This document shows, in pieces, positions 52,649-60,940 of a stretch of DNA of 64,000 nucleotides; position 1 is the stretch's first letter; each line of letters opens with the position of its first letter. The notes beneath the pieces are model-generated. The model saw nothing but the letters and a program-made list of their open reading frames with translations. It searched no databases and was not told the DNA's origin. Made by a program: the position numbers and the translations under genes. Where the stretch lies: NCBI RefSeq assembly GCF_042646165.1, contig NZ_JBHRTC010000007.1. One strand, given 5' to 3'. This stretch comes from Microbaculum marinum. Its GTDB lineage: Bacteria > Pseudomonadota > Alphaproteobacteria > Rhizobiales > Tepidamorphaceae.

Positions 52649-53998
52649 ATGCGCCAGTTGGCATTCGCAACCGTCCTGCTGCTCGCCGCAGTCCTTGCGG
52701 CCGCGACCGGCGGCGGCCTGTCGGCGGCGCGCGCCCAGTCCGACGGCCCGGTCGCCCAGCCCGACCGCGAGATTTCGGCGGAAAAGGATCCGCAGGCGGA
52801 CCGGGCGCTGCAGAGCCGGCTGAACGCCCTGTTCGACGAGGTGGAGGGCCTGTCCGGGGTGTTCGCGCTGGTGCGCGACGGCGTCGTGCGCCTGAACGGG
52901 GTCGTCGCCGAGCCGGCCCTGTCGCGGGCCGCCGAGTCGCTTGCCGCCAGGGTCGAGGGCGTCGTCCTCGTCGAGAACCGGATCGAGATGGACACCGACA
53001 TCGCCAACCGGTTCGAGCCGCTGATGAAGCGGATGCTGAAGGATCTGCAGGACGTCGTGCTGTTCCTGCCGGTCTTCGCGGTGGCGCTGGTCGTGGTCTT
53101 CCTGTTCTGGGCGGTGGCGCAGATCGTCATTCGCCTGTCGGGGCCGCTGTTGCGCAGGACCCCCAACGAATTCGTCCAGAACATCGTCAAGACGGTGATC
53201 CGGGTGGTCATCGTCGGCGTCGGCGTGCTGGTGGCGCTGGAGGCGATGGACGCCCGGGAGCTGGCGACGTCGATCCTCGGCGCCGCCGGCCTCGTCGGCC
53301 TTGCGGTCGGCTTCGCGGTGAAGGACACCATCGAGAATTACCTGGCCAGCATACTGCTCTCCATCCGCCAGCCGTTCAGCCCGCACGAGGTCGTCAACAT
53401 CGACGGCCAGGAGGGGATGGTGGCCCGCCTCACCTCGCGCACCACGGTGCTGATCAACTACGACGGCAACCACGTCCGGATTCCCAACGCCACCGTGTTC
53501 AAGGCGACGATCATCAACTACTCGCGCGAGCCCAAGCGCCGGTTCGATTTCCGGCTCGGCGTCGACCCCGGCTGCGACATCGACGTGGCCCGGGCGCTGG
53601 TGGTGGAGACCCTCCGGGGGTTCGATGCGGTGCTCGACGATCCCGGCCCGATGGTCACCATCGACGAGCTGGGCGACTGGGCGGTGATCCTCTGGGTCGC
53701 GGCCTGGATCGACCAGCGCACCACCGACCTGCAGAAGGCGAAGAGCGAATCGCTGCGGCTGATCAAGATTGCCTTCGACGACGCCGGCATCGCCATGCCG
53801 AACCCGACCTATCGGATCCTCACCGGGGAGGAACCGGCGTCGCAGGCCCCCTCGCGCCAGCCCAGGCCGGCAAGGACCGCAGCCGGCCCGGCGGCCGCCG
53901 ACACGTCCGTCGAGCGCGTCATGGACGAGGCCGTCCAGCGCGACCGAGAGAACGCCCAGTCGCCCGACCTGCTGCAGACGGATGCCGAAAAGGAGTGA
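52649..53998 (+). CDS. MscS-family mechanosensitive channel with N-terminal BON domain
   Basis: This 449-residue protein has a signal peptide (MRQLAFATVLLLAAVLAAAT) and then a BON domain (about 50-115: SGVFALVRDGVVRLNGVVAE to VVLVENRIE) in the periplasm. Membrane segments follow (about 140-240), with the pore helix region ILGAAGLVGLAVGFAVKDTI, then the MscS beta domain with VNIDGQEGMV and a C-terminal cytoplasmic domain. BON domains bind membranes or other surfaces. MscS channels open under membrane tension in hypoosmotic shock. The start at 52649 is the signal-peptide Met. The upstream promoter region is shared with sdhC. Confidence 0.88.
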   Translation: MRQLAFATVLLLAAVLAAATGGGLSAARAQSDGPVAQPDREISAEKDPQADRALQSRLNALFDEVEGLSGVFALVRDGVVRLNGVVAEPALSRAAESLAARVEGVVLVENRIEMDTDIANRFEPLMKRMLKDLQDVVLFLPVFAVALVVVFLFWAVAQIVIRLSGPLLRRTPNEFVQNIVKTVIRVVIVGVGVLVALEAMDARELATSILGAAGLVGLAVGFAVKDTIENYLASILLSIRQPFSPHEVVNIDGQEGMVARLTSRTTVLINYDGNHVRIPNATVFKATIINYSREPKRRFDFRLGVDPGCDIDVARALVVETLRGFDAVLDDPGPMVTIDELGDWAVILWVAAWIDQRTTDLQKAKSESLRLIKIAFDDAGIAMPNPTYRILTGEEPASQAPSRQPRPARTAAGPAAADTSVERVMDEAVQRDRENAQSPDLLQTDAEKE

Positions 53999-54056
53999 AC
54001 TCCAAGGGGAGTTGTCGGCGGTATGGCCGAATGCGATCCGATCCGCTTCAGCCGTC

Positions 54057-54079
54057 ATGCCCGGCCTTGTGCCGGGCAT
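54057..54079. repeat. Palindrome ATGCCCGGC-CTTGT-GCCGGGCAT
   Basis: A perfect 9-bp hairpin with a CTTGT loop, of the same class as those at 20957 and 40252. It lies between the convergent MscS and mesaconyl-CoA hydratase genes, where it may also help terminate transcription. Confidence 0.8.
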
Positions 54080-54105
54080 CCACGTCTTTGCGGCGCAGCC
54101 GCCGC

Positions 54106-55173
54106 CTACCGCGGCATCAGCGCCCAGTAGTCGAGGTCGAGGATCACCGCCGGGTCGTAGCGGTTGTCCGCATCGACGAGCGGGAAATCGGCGCAGGACC
54201 TGTCCTTCGTCGCCACCGTCCGCAGCCGCAGGGCGCCGACGTCGTCGCGGCCGGGCAGCTCGGCCCGGTCGACGACCTCCGACCAGGCGTAGACGGTCTC
54301 GCCCGCAAACAGCGGCGCGACGTGGCGGCCGCCGTTGATGGCGGCGATGTGGAAGGCGTTGGCGAGGCCGTTGAAGGACAATGCCCGGGCGAGGCTGATG
54401 ACGTGGCCGCCGTAGATCAGCCGCCGGCCGAAGCGGCCCTGCCCCTCGGTATGCTGGTTGAAGTGCACCTTGGCGGTATTCTGGAAGAGCCGCGTCGCGA
54501 TCTGGTGTTCGGCCTCCTCCACGGTCATGCCGTCGACATGGTCGATGCGCTCGCCGACGGCGTAGTCCGACCAGAGGTAGGGGCTTCCGGCCAGGTGCCG
54601 GTTCCAGTGGTCGAGGCTGAGATACGGGGCGGCATCGCCGAGCGTGTCCGGTGCCAGCGCCGACGGCACTTCCGGGACGTGCGGGGCGGGCGCCGGCGCG
54701 CTCTCGTCGCGCTTCCTCACCATCACCCAGCGGACGTAGTCGAGCACCTCGGTGCCGTTCTGGTTGAACCCTTGCGTGCGCACGTAGACGACGCCGGTCC
54801 TGCCGTTCGAGTTCTCCTTGACGCCGATCACCTCGGAGACCGCAGACAGCGTGTCGCCGGGATAGACCGCGTGCAGGAACCGGCAGCCCGCGTAGCCCAG
54901 ATTGGCGACCGCGTTGAGCGAGATGTCGGCGACCGTCTTGCCGAACACGATGTGGAAGACGAGCAGGTCGTCGACCGGGGCGTGCGGGTAGCCGACCGCC
55001 CTGGCGAAGGCGTCCGACGACTGCACCGCAAAGCGCGACCCGTAGAGCGCCGTGTAGAGCGCCACGTCGCCTGCCGTCACCGTGCGCGGGGTGGCGTGAA
55101 CGATGGTCTCGCCGACCGTGAAGTCCTCGAAGAAGCGGCCGTGGGTGGTCTTGGTTATGGATGCGTCGCTCAT
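54106..55173 (-). CDS. mch: Mesaconyl-CoA hydratase (two MaoC domains)
   Basis: This 355-residue protein repeats the MaoC hotdog fold. The N-terminal half starts FFEDFTVGETIVHATPRTVT; the C-terminal half has DHVDGMTVEEAEHQIATRLF and QGRFGRRLIYGGHVISLARA. The length and features match mesaconyl-C1-CoA hydratase of the ethylmalonyl-CoA pathway, which converts mesaconyl-CoA to beta-methylmalyl-CoA. Its ATG overlaps the stop of the preceding lyase gene (ATGA), so the two are translated together. Lyase and hydratase catalyse consecutive steps. Confidence 0.88.
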   Translation of the reverse strand: MSDASITKTTHGRFFEDFTVGETIVHATPRTVTAGDVALYTALYGSRFAVQSSDAFARAVGYPHAPVDDLLVFHIVFGKTVADISLNAVANLGYAGCRFLHAVYPGDTLSAVSEVIGVKENSNGRTGVVYVRTQGFNQNGTEVLDYVRWVMVRKRDESAPAPAPHVPEVPSALAPDTLGDAAPYLSLDHWNRHLAGSPYLWSDYAVGERIDHVDGMTVEEAEHQIATRLFQNTAKVHFNQHTEGQGRFGRRLIYGGHVISLARALSFNGLANAFHIAAINGGRHVAPLFAGETVYAWSEVVDRAELPGRDDVGALRLRTVATKDRSCADFPLVDADNRYDPAVILDLDYWALMPR

Positions 55174-56051
55174 TCGCTCGTTCCCCCGATCGCTTCGGCC
55201 AGCGCCACCGTGCGCTTGGCCATTTCCGCGTGCAGCAGTTCGACCATGCGGCCGTCGAGCGAGATCGCACCCTTGCCGCGGTTCTCCGGCTGCTCGAACG
55301 CGGCGATGATCCTGCGGGCCTGCTCGACCTCGGCGTCGGCGGGGGCGAAGACCTCGTTGGCGGCGGCGACCTGGGCGGGGTGGATCAGCGTCTTGCCGTC
55401 CATGCCGAGGTCGCGCGCCTCGATGCATTCGGCCCGGAAGCCCTCCTCGTCGCGGAAGTCGTTGTAGACGCCGTCGATGATGTCGAGCCCATGGGCGCGG
55501 GCGGCCAGCACCGAGGTGACGAGCCACGGCAGCATCGGCGCGCGGCCGGGCACGAAGCGGGCGCGGGTCTCCTTGGCGAGATCGTTGGTGCCCATGACGA
55601 AGCAGGCCAGCGGGGCATGCGAATGGGCCGCGCAGCCGGCGATCTCCCGGATGTTGAGCAGGGCCAGCGGCGTTTCGACCATCGCCCACAGCGCGATCGT
55701 CCGGCCCGCCTCCTCGACCCTGCGGGAGACCGCCTCGAGGTCGGCGGCGCGGCTCGCCTTCGGCACCAGGATCGCGTTGGGTCCGGCGTCGATTGCGGCG
55801 GCGAGGTCGGCATGGCCCCATTCGGTGTCGAGCGCGTTGATGCGGATCACCAGTTCGCGGCCGCCGTAGCCGCCGGCCGCCACCGCCGCGGCGACCTGGT
55901 CGCGGGCCTCCGCCTTCACGTCGGGCGCGACCGCATCCTCGAGATCGAGGATCAGGGCGTCGGCCGGGAGCGTCCTGGCCTTCTCCAGCGCCCGGGCATT
56001 GGAGCCCGGCATGTAGAGAACGCTGCGGCGCGGGCGGATCGTCTTCGACAT
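55170..56051 (-). CDS. mcl1: L-malyl-CoA/beta-methylmalyl-CoA lyase
   Basis: This 293-residue CitE-like enzyme has SVLYMPGSNARALEKA, the Mg-binding region ADALILDLEDAVAPDVK, the active Arg/Glu in RINALDTEWG and KTLIHPAQV. It splits beta-methylmalyl-CoA into glyoxylate and propionyl-CoA and malyl-CoA into glyoxylate and acetyl-CoA, central to the ethylmalonyl-CoA pathway. The glyoxylate can be used by the class V aminotransferase encoded at 5788-6975 (inference). The mch gene overlaps its stop. Confidence 0.9.
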   Translation of the reverse strand: MSKTIRPRRSVLYMPGSNARALEKARTLPADALILDLEDAVAPDVKAEARDQVAAAVAAGGYGGRELVIRINALDTEWGHADLAAAIDAGPNAILVPKASRAADLEAVSRRVEEAGRTIALWAMVETPLALLNIREIAGCAAHSHAPLACFVMGTNDLAKETRARFVPGRAPMLPWLVTSVLAARAHGLDIIDGVYNDFRDEEGFRAECIEARDLGMDGKTLIHPAQVAAANEVFAPADAEVEQARRIIAAFEQPENRGKGAISLDGRMVELLHAEMAKRTVALAEAIGGTSE

Positions 56052-56210
56052 CGGCTGTCCTGTCTGGCTGTCAGGTCGGTGGCACATCCACGGCATGGCG
56101 ACGGCACGGCGACGGCATGCCGACGACACGCTGATGGCAGTGTTGCGGCGCAACCTAGCCCGGACTTTCAGGATGTGCCAGTTTCCCGTCGCACCGAAGG
56201 AGGGACAGTC

Positions 56211-57380
56211 GTGGCAGAGACCTACGATGTGGTGATCGTCGGCGGCGGCGCCGTCGGCAGCGCGGTTGCGTGGTTTCTCAAGGGCGAGCTCGGATTCGCC
56301 GGATCGGTCGCCGTGATCGAGCGCGACCCGACCTATGCGCAGGCCGCCACCACCCTGTCGGCGGCCTCCATCCGGCAGCAGTTCTCGACGCCTCAGAACA
56401 TCCGCATGTCGCAGTTCGGTCTCGAATTCCTCAAGGGAATCAAGGGCCGCTTCGGCGAGGACGCGGACGTCGCCTTCCGTGAGGGCGGCTATCTGCTGCT
56501 GGCGCCAGAGAGCGGCCGGGCGGTGCTGGAGGCCAATCACAGGGTCCAGCGCGGCGAGGGCGCCGACGTCGCGCTGCTCGGCCCGGACGAACTCGCGAAA
56601 CGCTTTCCCTGGATCTCCACGGCGGGGGTTGCGCTCGGCTCGCTCGGCCTGTCGGGCGAGGGCTGGTTCGACGCCCACGCGCTGCTGCACCTGATGCGGC
56701 GCGGCGCCCGCCGGACCGGCGTCGACTACATCGAGGGAGAGGTCGCCGCGATCGATCGGACAAACGGCCCGGTCGACGCGGTCCGTCTGCTGGACGGGCG
56801 TGAACTTGCCTGCTGCCTCCTCGTCAATGCAGCCGGCCCGCAGGCGGGACGCGTCGGGCGGCTGGCCGGCATCGACCTGCCCGTGGGGCCCCGCAAACGC
56901 TCGGTCTTCGTGTTCCGCTGCCGCGAAGACGTGGGCCCGATGCCGCTGATGGTCGATACCTCCGGCCTGTGGGTACGGCCGGAGGGCGACGTCTACATCA
57001 CCGGCATCTCGCCACCAGTGGCCGATGATCCGGAGACCGACGGACTCGACGTCGACTACGACCTGTTCGACGAGATCCTCTGGCCGGCGCTGGCCCATCG
57101 CGTGCCGGCCTTCGAGGCGATCCGAATGGAACGCGCCTGGGCCGGTCACTACGACTACAATTCGCTCGACCAGAACGCGGTGATCGGTTTCCATCCCGAG
57201 ATCGCCAACCTGATCTTCGCAAACGGGTTTTCCGGGCACGGGCTGCAGCAGGCGCCGGCGGCCGGACGCGCCGTCGCGGAACTCGTGCTGCACGGCCGCT
57301 ACCGGACGCTCGATCTTTCGGTTTTCAGCTACGATCGAATTGCCGCTCGCCGGCCGGTGCGCGAACTCGCCGTAATCTGA
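56211..57380 (+). CDS. FAD-dependent oxidoreductase, DAO family
   Basis: This 389-residue flavoprotein of the D-amino-acid/sarcosine oxidase family has VVIVGGGAVGSAVAWFLKG at the start, ATTLSAASIRQQFSTP in the FAD region, LLVNAAGPQAGRVGRLAG and C-terminal NGFSGHGLQQAPAAGRAVAE. It oxidises an N-methyl or alpha-amino/hydroxy acid; FOXRED1-like proteins of unclear substrate share the pattern. It starts with GTG at 56211 (VAETYDVVIVGG) after AAGGAGGGACAGTC. The pdxY gene follows 25 bases later on the same strand. Confidence 0.88.
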   Translation: MAETYDVVIVGGGAVGSAVAWFLKGELGFAGSVAVIERDPTYAQAATTLSAASIRQQFSTPQNIRMSQFGLEFLKGIKGRFGEDADVAFREGGYLLLAPESGRAVLEANHRVQRGEGADVALLGPDELAKRFPWISTAGVALGSLGLSGEGWFDAHALLHLMRRGARRTGVDYIEGEVAAIDRTNGPVDAVRLLDGRELACCLLVNAAGPQAGRVGRLAGIDLPVGPRKRSVFVFRCREDVGPMPLMVDTSGLWVRPEGDVYITGISPPVADDPETDGLDVDYDLFDEILWPALAHRVPAFEAIRMERAWAGHYDYNSLDQNAVIGFHPEIANLIFANGFSGHGLQQAPAAGRAVAELVLHGRYRTLDLSVFSYDRIAARRPVRELAVI

Positions 57381-57405
57381 ACCGGATATCGATGAAGGAG
57401 TACCG

Positions 57406-58254
57406 ATGCCGACGATCCTGACCGTCTCCTCGTGGGTCGCGCGCGGGCACGTGGGAAATTCCGCAACGACCTTTCCGCTGATGCGGCGCGGCCTCGACGT
57501 GGTGGCGCTGCCGACCGTGATCCTCGCCCATCATCCCGGCCACAAGCGCGACGTCGCCCGGGCCGAGACGCCGGATCTGCTGGCGATGGGACAGGACATC
57601 CTCGGCTCGCCGGCGCCGCATCCCGTCGACGGCGTGCTGGTCGGCTACGTCGCGGTTCCCCCCCAGGCGATGGCGATCACCGGCCTGATCGCCGAGGCGC
57701 GGGCCTACCGGGAGGGGATTCCGATGCTGCTCGACCCGGTCTCGGGCGACGGCGGCAAGCTCTATGTCGACAAGCTGATCGTCGACGAGATCAGGGCGAA
57801 CCTGTTGCCGATGGCCGACGTGGTCACCCCCAACGTCACCGAACTGGCGGCGCTCGCCGCGCCCAGGCGCATCCGCCGCGCGCCGAAACTGACCGAGGAC
57901 GAGATCGTCGCGATGGCCCGCTCGCTCGGCGTCCCGACGGTGATCGTCACGTCGGCGCCCGCGAGCGCGAAGGACAGGATCGCGAACATCGTCATCACCG
58001 ACGAACTGGCGGTCCGCGTGGAGACGCCGCGGCTCGAGGTCCACGTGCAGGGGACCGGAGACCTGCTTGCCGGCCTGATCCTCGGCGAGATCGTCTCCGG
58101 CTCCGATATCGTGCCCGCGGTGGCCACCGCATCGGCCATCGTGCACGATCTCCTCGCCGTCACCGCGAAGGCCGGCAGCGACGAACTGGCTCTGGTCGCA
58201 GGCCAGAAGGCGATCGCCGAGCCAAAAGGCGTCGCGGAGGTGTCGATGCTGTAA
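57406..58254 (+). CDS. pdxY: Pyridoxal kinase
   Basis: This 282-residue ribokinase-fold enzyme has SSWVARGHVGNSATTFPL and LPTVILAHHPGHK at the N-terminus, the substrate pocket AMADVVTPNVTELAAL-like stretch, and the ATP/anion motif GTGDLLAGLILGE near residues 219-231. It phosphorylates pyridoxal to PLP in salvage, cofactor for the aminotransferases and the threonine dehydratase-like enzyme in this window. A hydroxymethylpyrimidine kinase is less likely given the pdxY-like N-terminus. AAGGAG precedes the ATG. Confidence 0.88.
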   Translation: MPTILTVSSWVARGHVGNSATTFPLMRRGLDVVALPTVILAHHPGHKRDVARAETPDLLAMGQDILGSPAPHPVDGVLVGYVAVPPQAMAITGLIAEARAYREGIPMLLDPVSGDGGKLYVDKLIVDEIRANLLPMADVVTPNVTELAALAAPRRIRRAPKLTEDEIVAMARSLGVPTVIVTSAPASAKDRIANIVITDELAVRVETPRLEVHVQGTGDLLAGLILGEIVSGSDIVPAVATASAIVHDLLAVTAKAGSDELALVAGQKAIAEPKGVAEVSML

Positions 58255-58270
58255 CCGCTGCGAGAGAGCC

Positions 58271-58291
58271 GCGGCCCGGCTGGCGGGCCGC
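58271..58291. terminator. GC hairpin between convergent pdxY and GH64-type genes
   Basis: GCGGCCCG-GCTGG-CGGGCCGC is a perfect 8-bp stem with a 5-base loop, 16 bases after the pdxY stop and 20 bases before the stop of the opposing gene. There is no T tract on either strand, so it is a possible bidirectional, not classic, terminator. Confidence 0.5.
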
Positions 58292-58311
58292 GCTGCACCC
58301 CGAGGCCTGAG

Positions 58312-59586
58312 CTAGTCGCCGATGTCCATCGGCTGCAGGACGATGGAGAGTTTCCGGGGGACCCCCGACAGGGTTGTGCTCTGGTTGCAGGTGTCGTCGT
58401 AGGGCATGGCGTATGAGAGCCGGCCGATCGAATACCTGTGAAAGACCTTAGCGTAGACGTTGACCGGCGGGTACTTGTAGTACGTCTTCGTGTTGCAATC
58501 GGAGGGCGTCGAGTCCTTGAGAAGCGTCGAACGGAGGAGGCTGGCGGCGAACAGATCCGTGACTCCGCTTGGCGCCGAGGAGGGAATCTCGTTCATGTAG
58601 ACCTCGAGCGTGGTCGGCTTCATGATGGCGTCGGAGTTCTTTTCGTTGAATATGATCGCCGGCTGGTTCCTTACCGTGCCGGTGGTGCCGACGTAGGGGA
58701 CATTGTTGTAGGTGATTTTCAGTTCGTTCTTCTGGTAGTACGCGAAGACGCTGCCGATGTACGAATCCAGCTGATCGGCCGGGAAATTGTACGGAGCGGT
58801 GTTTATTCCGTGCTCGGGCGAGATCACTCGGAGATATTCGAGCTGGTGTCCGTGCGGCGCAATGATCAGGTCGGTCCAGGGCGAGCCCGCCTGATCCAGT
58901 GCTGTGTACACGTTGCCCCACGTGGTCGGGGTAGCGCCGACCGTCTCCTTGGACTTCGCGGTCGTGCCGGAGACGAGCGTCAGTTTGAGCGGCAGGCCGA
59001 ACATGTCGACCTGCGTGGTGTTGACGAACAGCACCCGCGGGCCGGTTCCCGCATTCCAGTTTAGTTCCACCCAGTCATAGGGCGTCGCATAATTCGGGTC
59101 CGCGGTGTTCCAGCCGGTGGGCCCGCGGATGGCGTAGTAGGTGCCGGTATTGGGGCCGGATTTCGAACTCGGATAGTTGTAGGTCTGTCTCGTGATCGTC
59201 ACGTTCAGGGGGCTGTAAAGAGAAAAATACATCCTTCCACTCTGAAGCTGCGGCACCATGATCTTCGTTTTATTGTTGGATCCGAGTTTCAGCATATAGC
59301 CGATGTTCGTAGATTGACTGCTCTGAGTATAGGCCCGGACGTCACCGTTCTTACCGGTGGCGGAATAGAATTGAAAGGTACCTAAGGTTTCGCTTCCAGA
59401 GTTGCCGATTATGGCGACGTAGACCTGGGCGTCGATGCCGGAGTTGTTGACGAACGTGGCAGGGACGAGTTGCATCCCCTGATTATTGGTCGCCGCCCAT
59501 GTCGACGTGGGCGCAACGAATGCCGACGCCGCTACTGCAACTGAAAATAATGCGAGCTTGGTGGTCCGAATTATCCCTGCAGTCAT
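58312..59586 (-). CDS. Secreted beta-1,3-glucanase/thaumatin-like protein (GH64-type)
   Basis: This 424-residue protein has a signal peptide (GIIRTTKLALFSVAVAASAF, cleavage after STWA). The body resembles GH64 beta-1,3-glucanases and thaumatin-like proteins: ATFVNNSGIDAQVYVAI, LQSGRMYFSLYSPLNVTI, DWVELNWNAG (candidate catalytic Glu) and VNTTQVDMFGLPLKLTL (candidate catalytic Asp), with few cysteines. It could hydrolyse fungal or algal beta-1,3-glucan. The gene is visibly richer in A/T, Asn, Thr and Tyr codons than its neighbours, a sign of transfer. Start ATG 59586 after AAGGGGGAAATC; a longer frame to 59655 adds non-signal sequence. Confidence 0.7.
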   Translation of the reverse strand: MTAGIIRTTKLALFSVAVAASAFVAPTSTWAATNNQGMQLVPATFVNNSGIDAQVYVAIIGNSGSETLGTFQFYSATGKNGDVRAYTQSSQSTNIGYMLKLGSNNKTKIMVPQLQSGRMYFSLYSPLNVTITRQTYNYPSSKSGPNTGTYYAIRGPTGWNTADPNYATPYDWVELNWNAGTGPRVLFVNTTQVDMFGLPLKLTLVSGTTAKSKETVGATPTTWGNVYTALDQAGSPWTDLIIAPHGHQLEYLRVISPEHGINTAPYNFPADQLDSYIGSVFAYYQKNELKITYNNVPYVGTTGTVRNQPAIIFNEKNSDAIMKPTTLEVYMNEIPSSAPSGVTDLFAASLLRSTLLKDSTPSDCNTKTYYKYPPVNVYAKVFHRYSIGRLSYAMPYDDTCNQSTTLSGVPRKLSIVLQPMDIGD

Positions 59587-59796
59587 GATTTCCCCCTTAC
59601 GGCCCAGTTGCCGGTTGATGGCCGAATTTACCACGGAACGGATCGGATTGTACAAAAAAATACCTGATCATTTTTAGTCTTAAGCGCGGAATTCTGGAAT
59701 GATATTGGTAAAGACGGAAGGCCGAAAGAGAATATCGCCAACTGGAATTGAAGATCGCATTGGGTATTCTTCGAACGAATAGCGGAAGTTTGCGGC

Positions 59797-60573
59797 ATGG
59801 TTGACCTCGACGCCTCCAATGGCCTTGCCGTCACCCCTGTCTGGGTCGCGGGGGTCGACGGCTGCCGTGGCGGGTGGATCGCGGTGCTGCTCGATCTGTC
59901 CGGTGCGGAGCCTCCCCGCGTTCGTATGGCGACGAGCATCGCCGACGTCGCCGACCTTCCCGAAGCGCCCCCGGTCGTTGCCGTCGACATGCCGGTCGGC
60001 CTGCCGGAGCGGCTGATCGGCTCGGGGCGGGCCTGCGAGGTGGCGGTGCGCCGGCTGCTCGGTGCGCGGCAGTCTAGCGTCTTTTCCATTCCCTGCCGCG
60101 CGGCCGTCATGGAAACATCCGACTATCGGCGCGCCTGCGAGATCGCTTCCGCAAACTCCGAACCGCCGCGTATGGTCTCCAAACAGGGATTTGCTCTCTT
60201 TCCCAAGATCAGGGAGGTCGACGAAACGCTGCGCGCCCGGCCGGAGCTGCGCGATCGGGTGTTCGAGACCCATCCCGAAGTCTGCTTCCTGCACATGAAT
60301 GGCGGCGAGCCGGCGCGCCTGCCGAAGAAGGTCAAGGGCCGCGCCCATCCGGACGGCCTCGAGGAACGGCGGGGCCTGCTGCGCGAACAGGGCTTCCCGG
60401 CTGATTTCCTGGAGGCCGGGCGGAGGCCGCCGCGACCCGCCGCGGCGGACGATTTCCTCGACGCCTGCGCTGCCGCCTGGACCGCAGCGCGCATCCTGCG
60501 CGGCGAAGCCAGGTGCTATCCCGAGACGCCGTCGCGTGATGCCTTCGGGCTGGAAATGGCGATCCGGGCATGA
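59797..60573 (+). CDS. DUF429 family protein
   Basis: This 258-residue protein has the DUF429 opening VWVAGVDGCRGGWIAVLLDL, VVAVDMPVGLPE and the middle segment RQSSVFSIPCRAAV followed by FETHPEVCFLHMNGG. DUF429 has an RNase H-like fold inferred from structures of relatives, and no biological function is established. The first about 15 residues look less conserved, so an internal start is possible. It follows the A/T-rich promoter region of the GH64-type gene divergently. Confidence 0.85.
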   Translation: MVDLDASNGLAVTPVWVAGVDGCRGGWIAVLLDLSGAEPPRVRMATSIADVADLPEAPPVVAVDMPVGLPERLIGSGRACEVAVRRLLGARQSSVFSIPCRAAVMETSDYRRACEIASANSEPPRMVSKQGFALFPKIREVDETLRARPELRDRVFETHPEVCFLHMNGGEPARLPKKVKGRAHPDGLEERRGLLREQGFPADFLEAGRRPPRPAAADDFLDACAAAWTAARILRGEARCYPETPSRDAFGLEMAIRA

Positions 60574-60682
60574 CAGGCCGTCGCCGGCTCGATCTGCGCA
60601 AGGTGCATATGTTCTGATATTCTATCTGGCGTTGTGAGCGTCGAACTCAGCGACGCTGCCCGGACATGAGAGAGGATGTCCC

Positions 60683-60934
60683 ATGCCAGATCTGAAGATC
60701 TTCTTCATCACCAACCGCAACGTCGTGAACTACGAGGAACGGCCCTGGTTCGGTTCGCGCTTCAACCGGGACGGACCGCACGCACTGCGCTTCGGGGTCG
60801 CGTACGGAAAGCGGCAGCAGGACGACACCTATCCCTATGTAGTGGAGAAGGTCGAGATCGCGCCGGAGCACCTGACCCAGGTCGACGACGACAACCGTGT
60901 CGTCGGCAGCCGTGTGGTTCTCGAAGGCCTTTGA
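60683..60934 (+). CDS. N-terminal part of an alpha/beta hydrolase (DUF900-like) gene split by an in-frame stop
   Basis: The 83-residue frame starts at 60683 (MPDLKIFFITNRNVVNYEER, after GAGAGGA) and ends at a TGA at 60932-60934. Its sequence is the typical N-terminal segment of DUF900-type hydrolases, which usually precedes the HGY nucleophile-elbow region in one chain. The downstream 60941-61720 frame is the same phase, so removing one stop codon would give a single protein of about 345 residues. It may be a nonsense mutation, a sequencing error or two coupled polypeptides. Confidence 0.7.
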   Translation: MPDLKIFFITNRNVVNYEERPWFGSRFNRDGPHALRFGVAYGKRQQDDTYPYVVEKVEIAPEHLTQVDDDNRVVGSRVVLEGL

Positions 60935-60940
60935 AGACTG

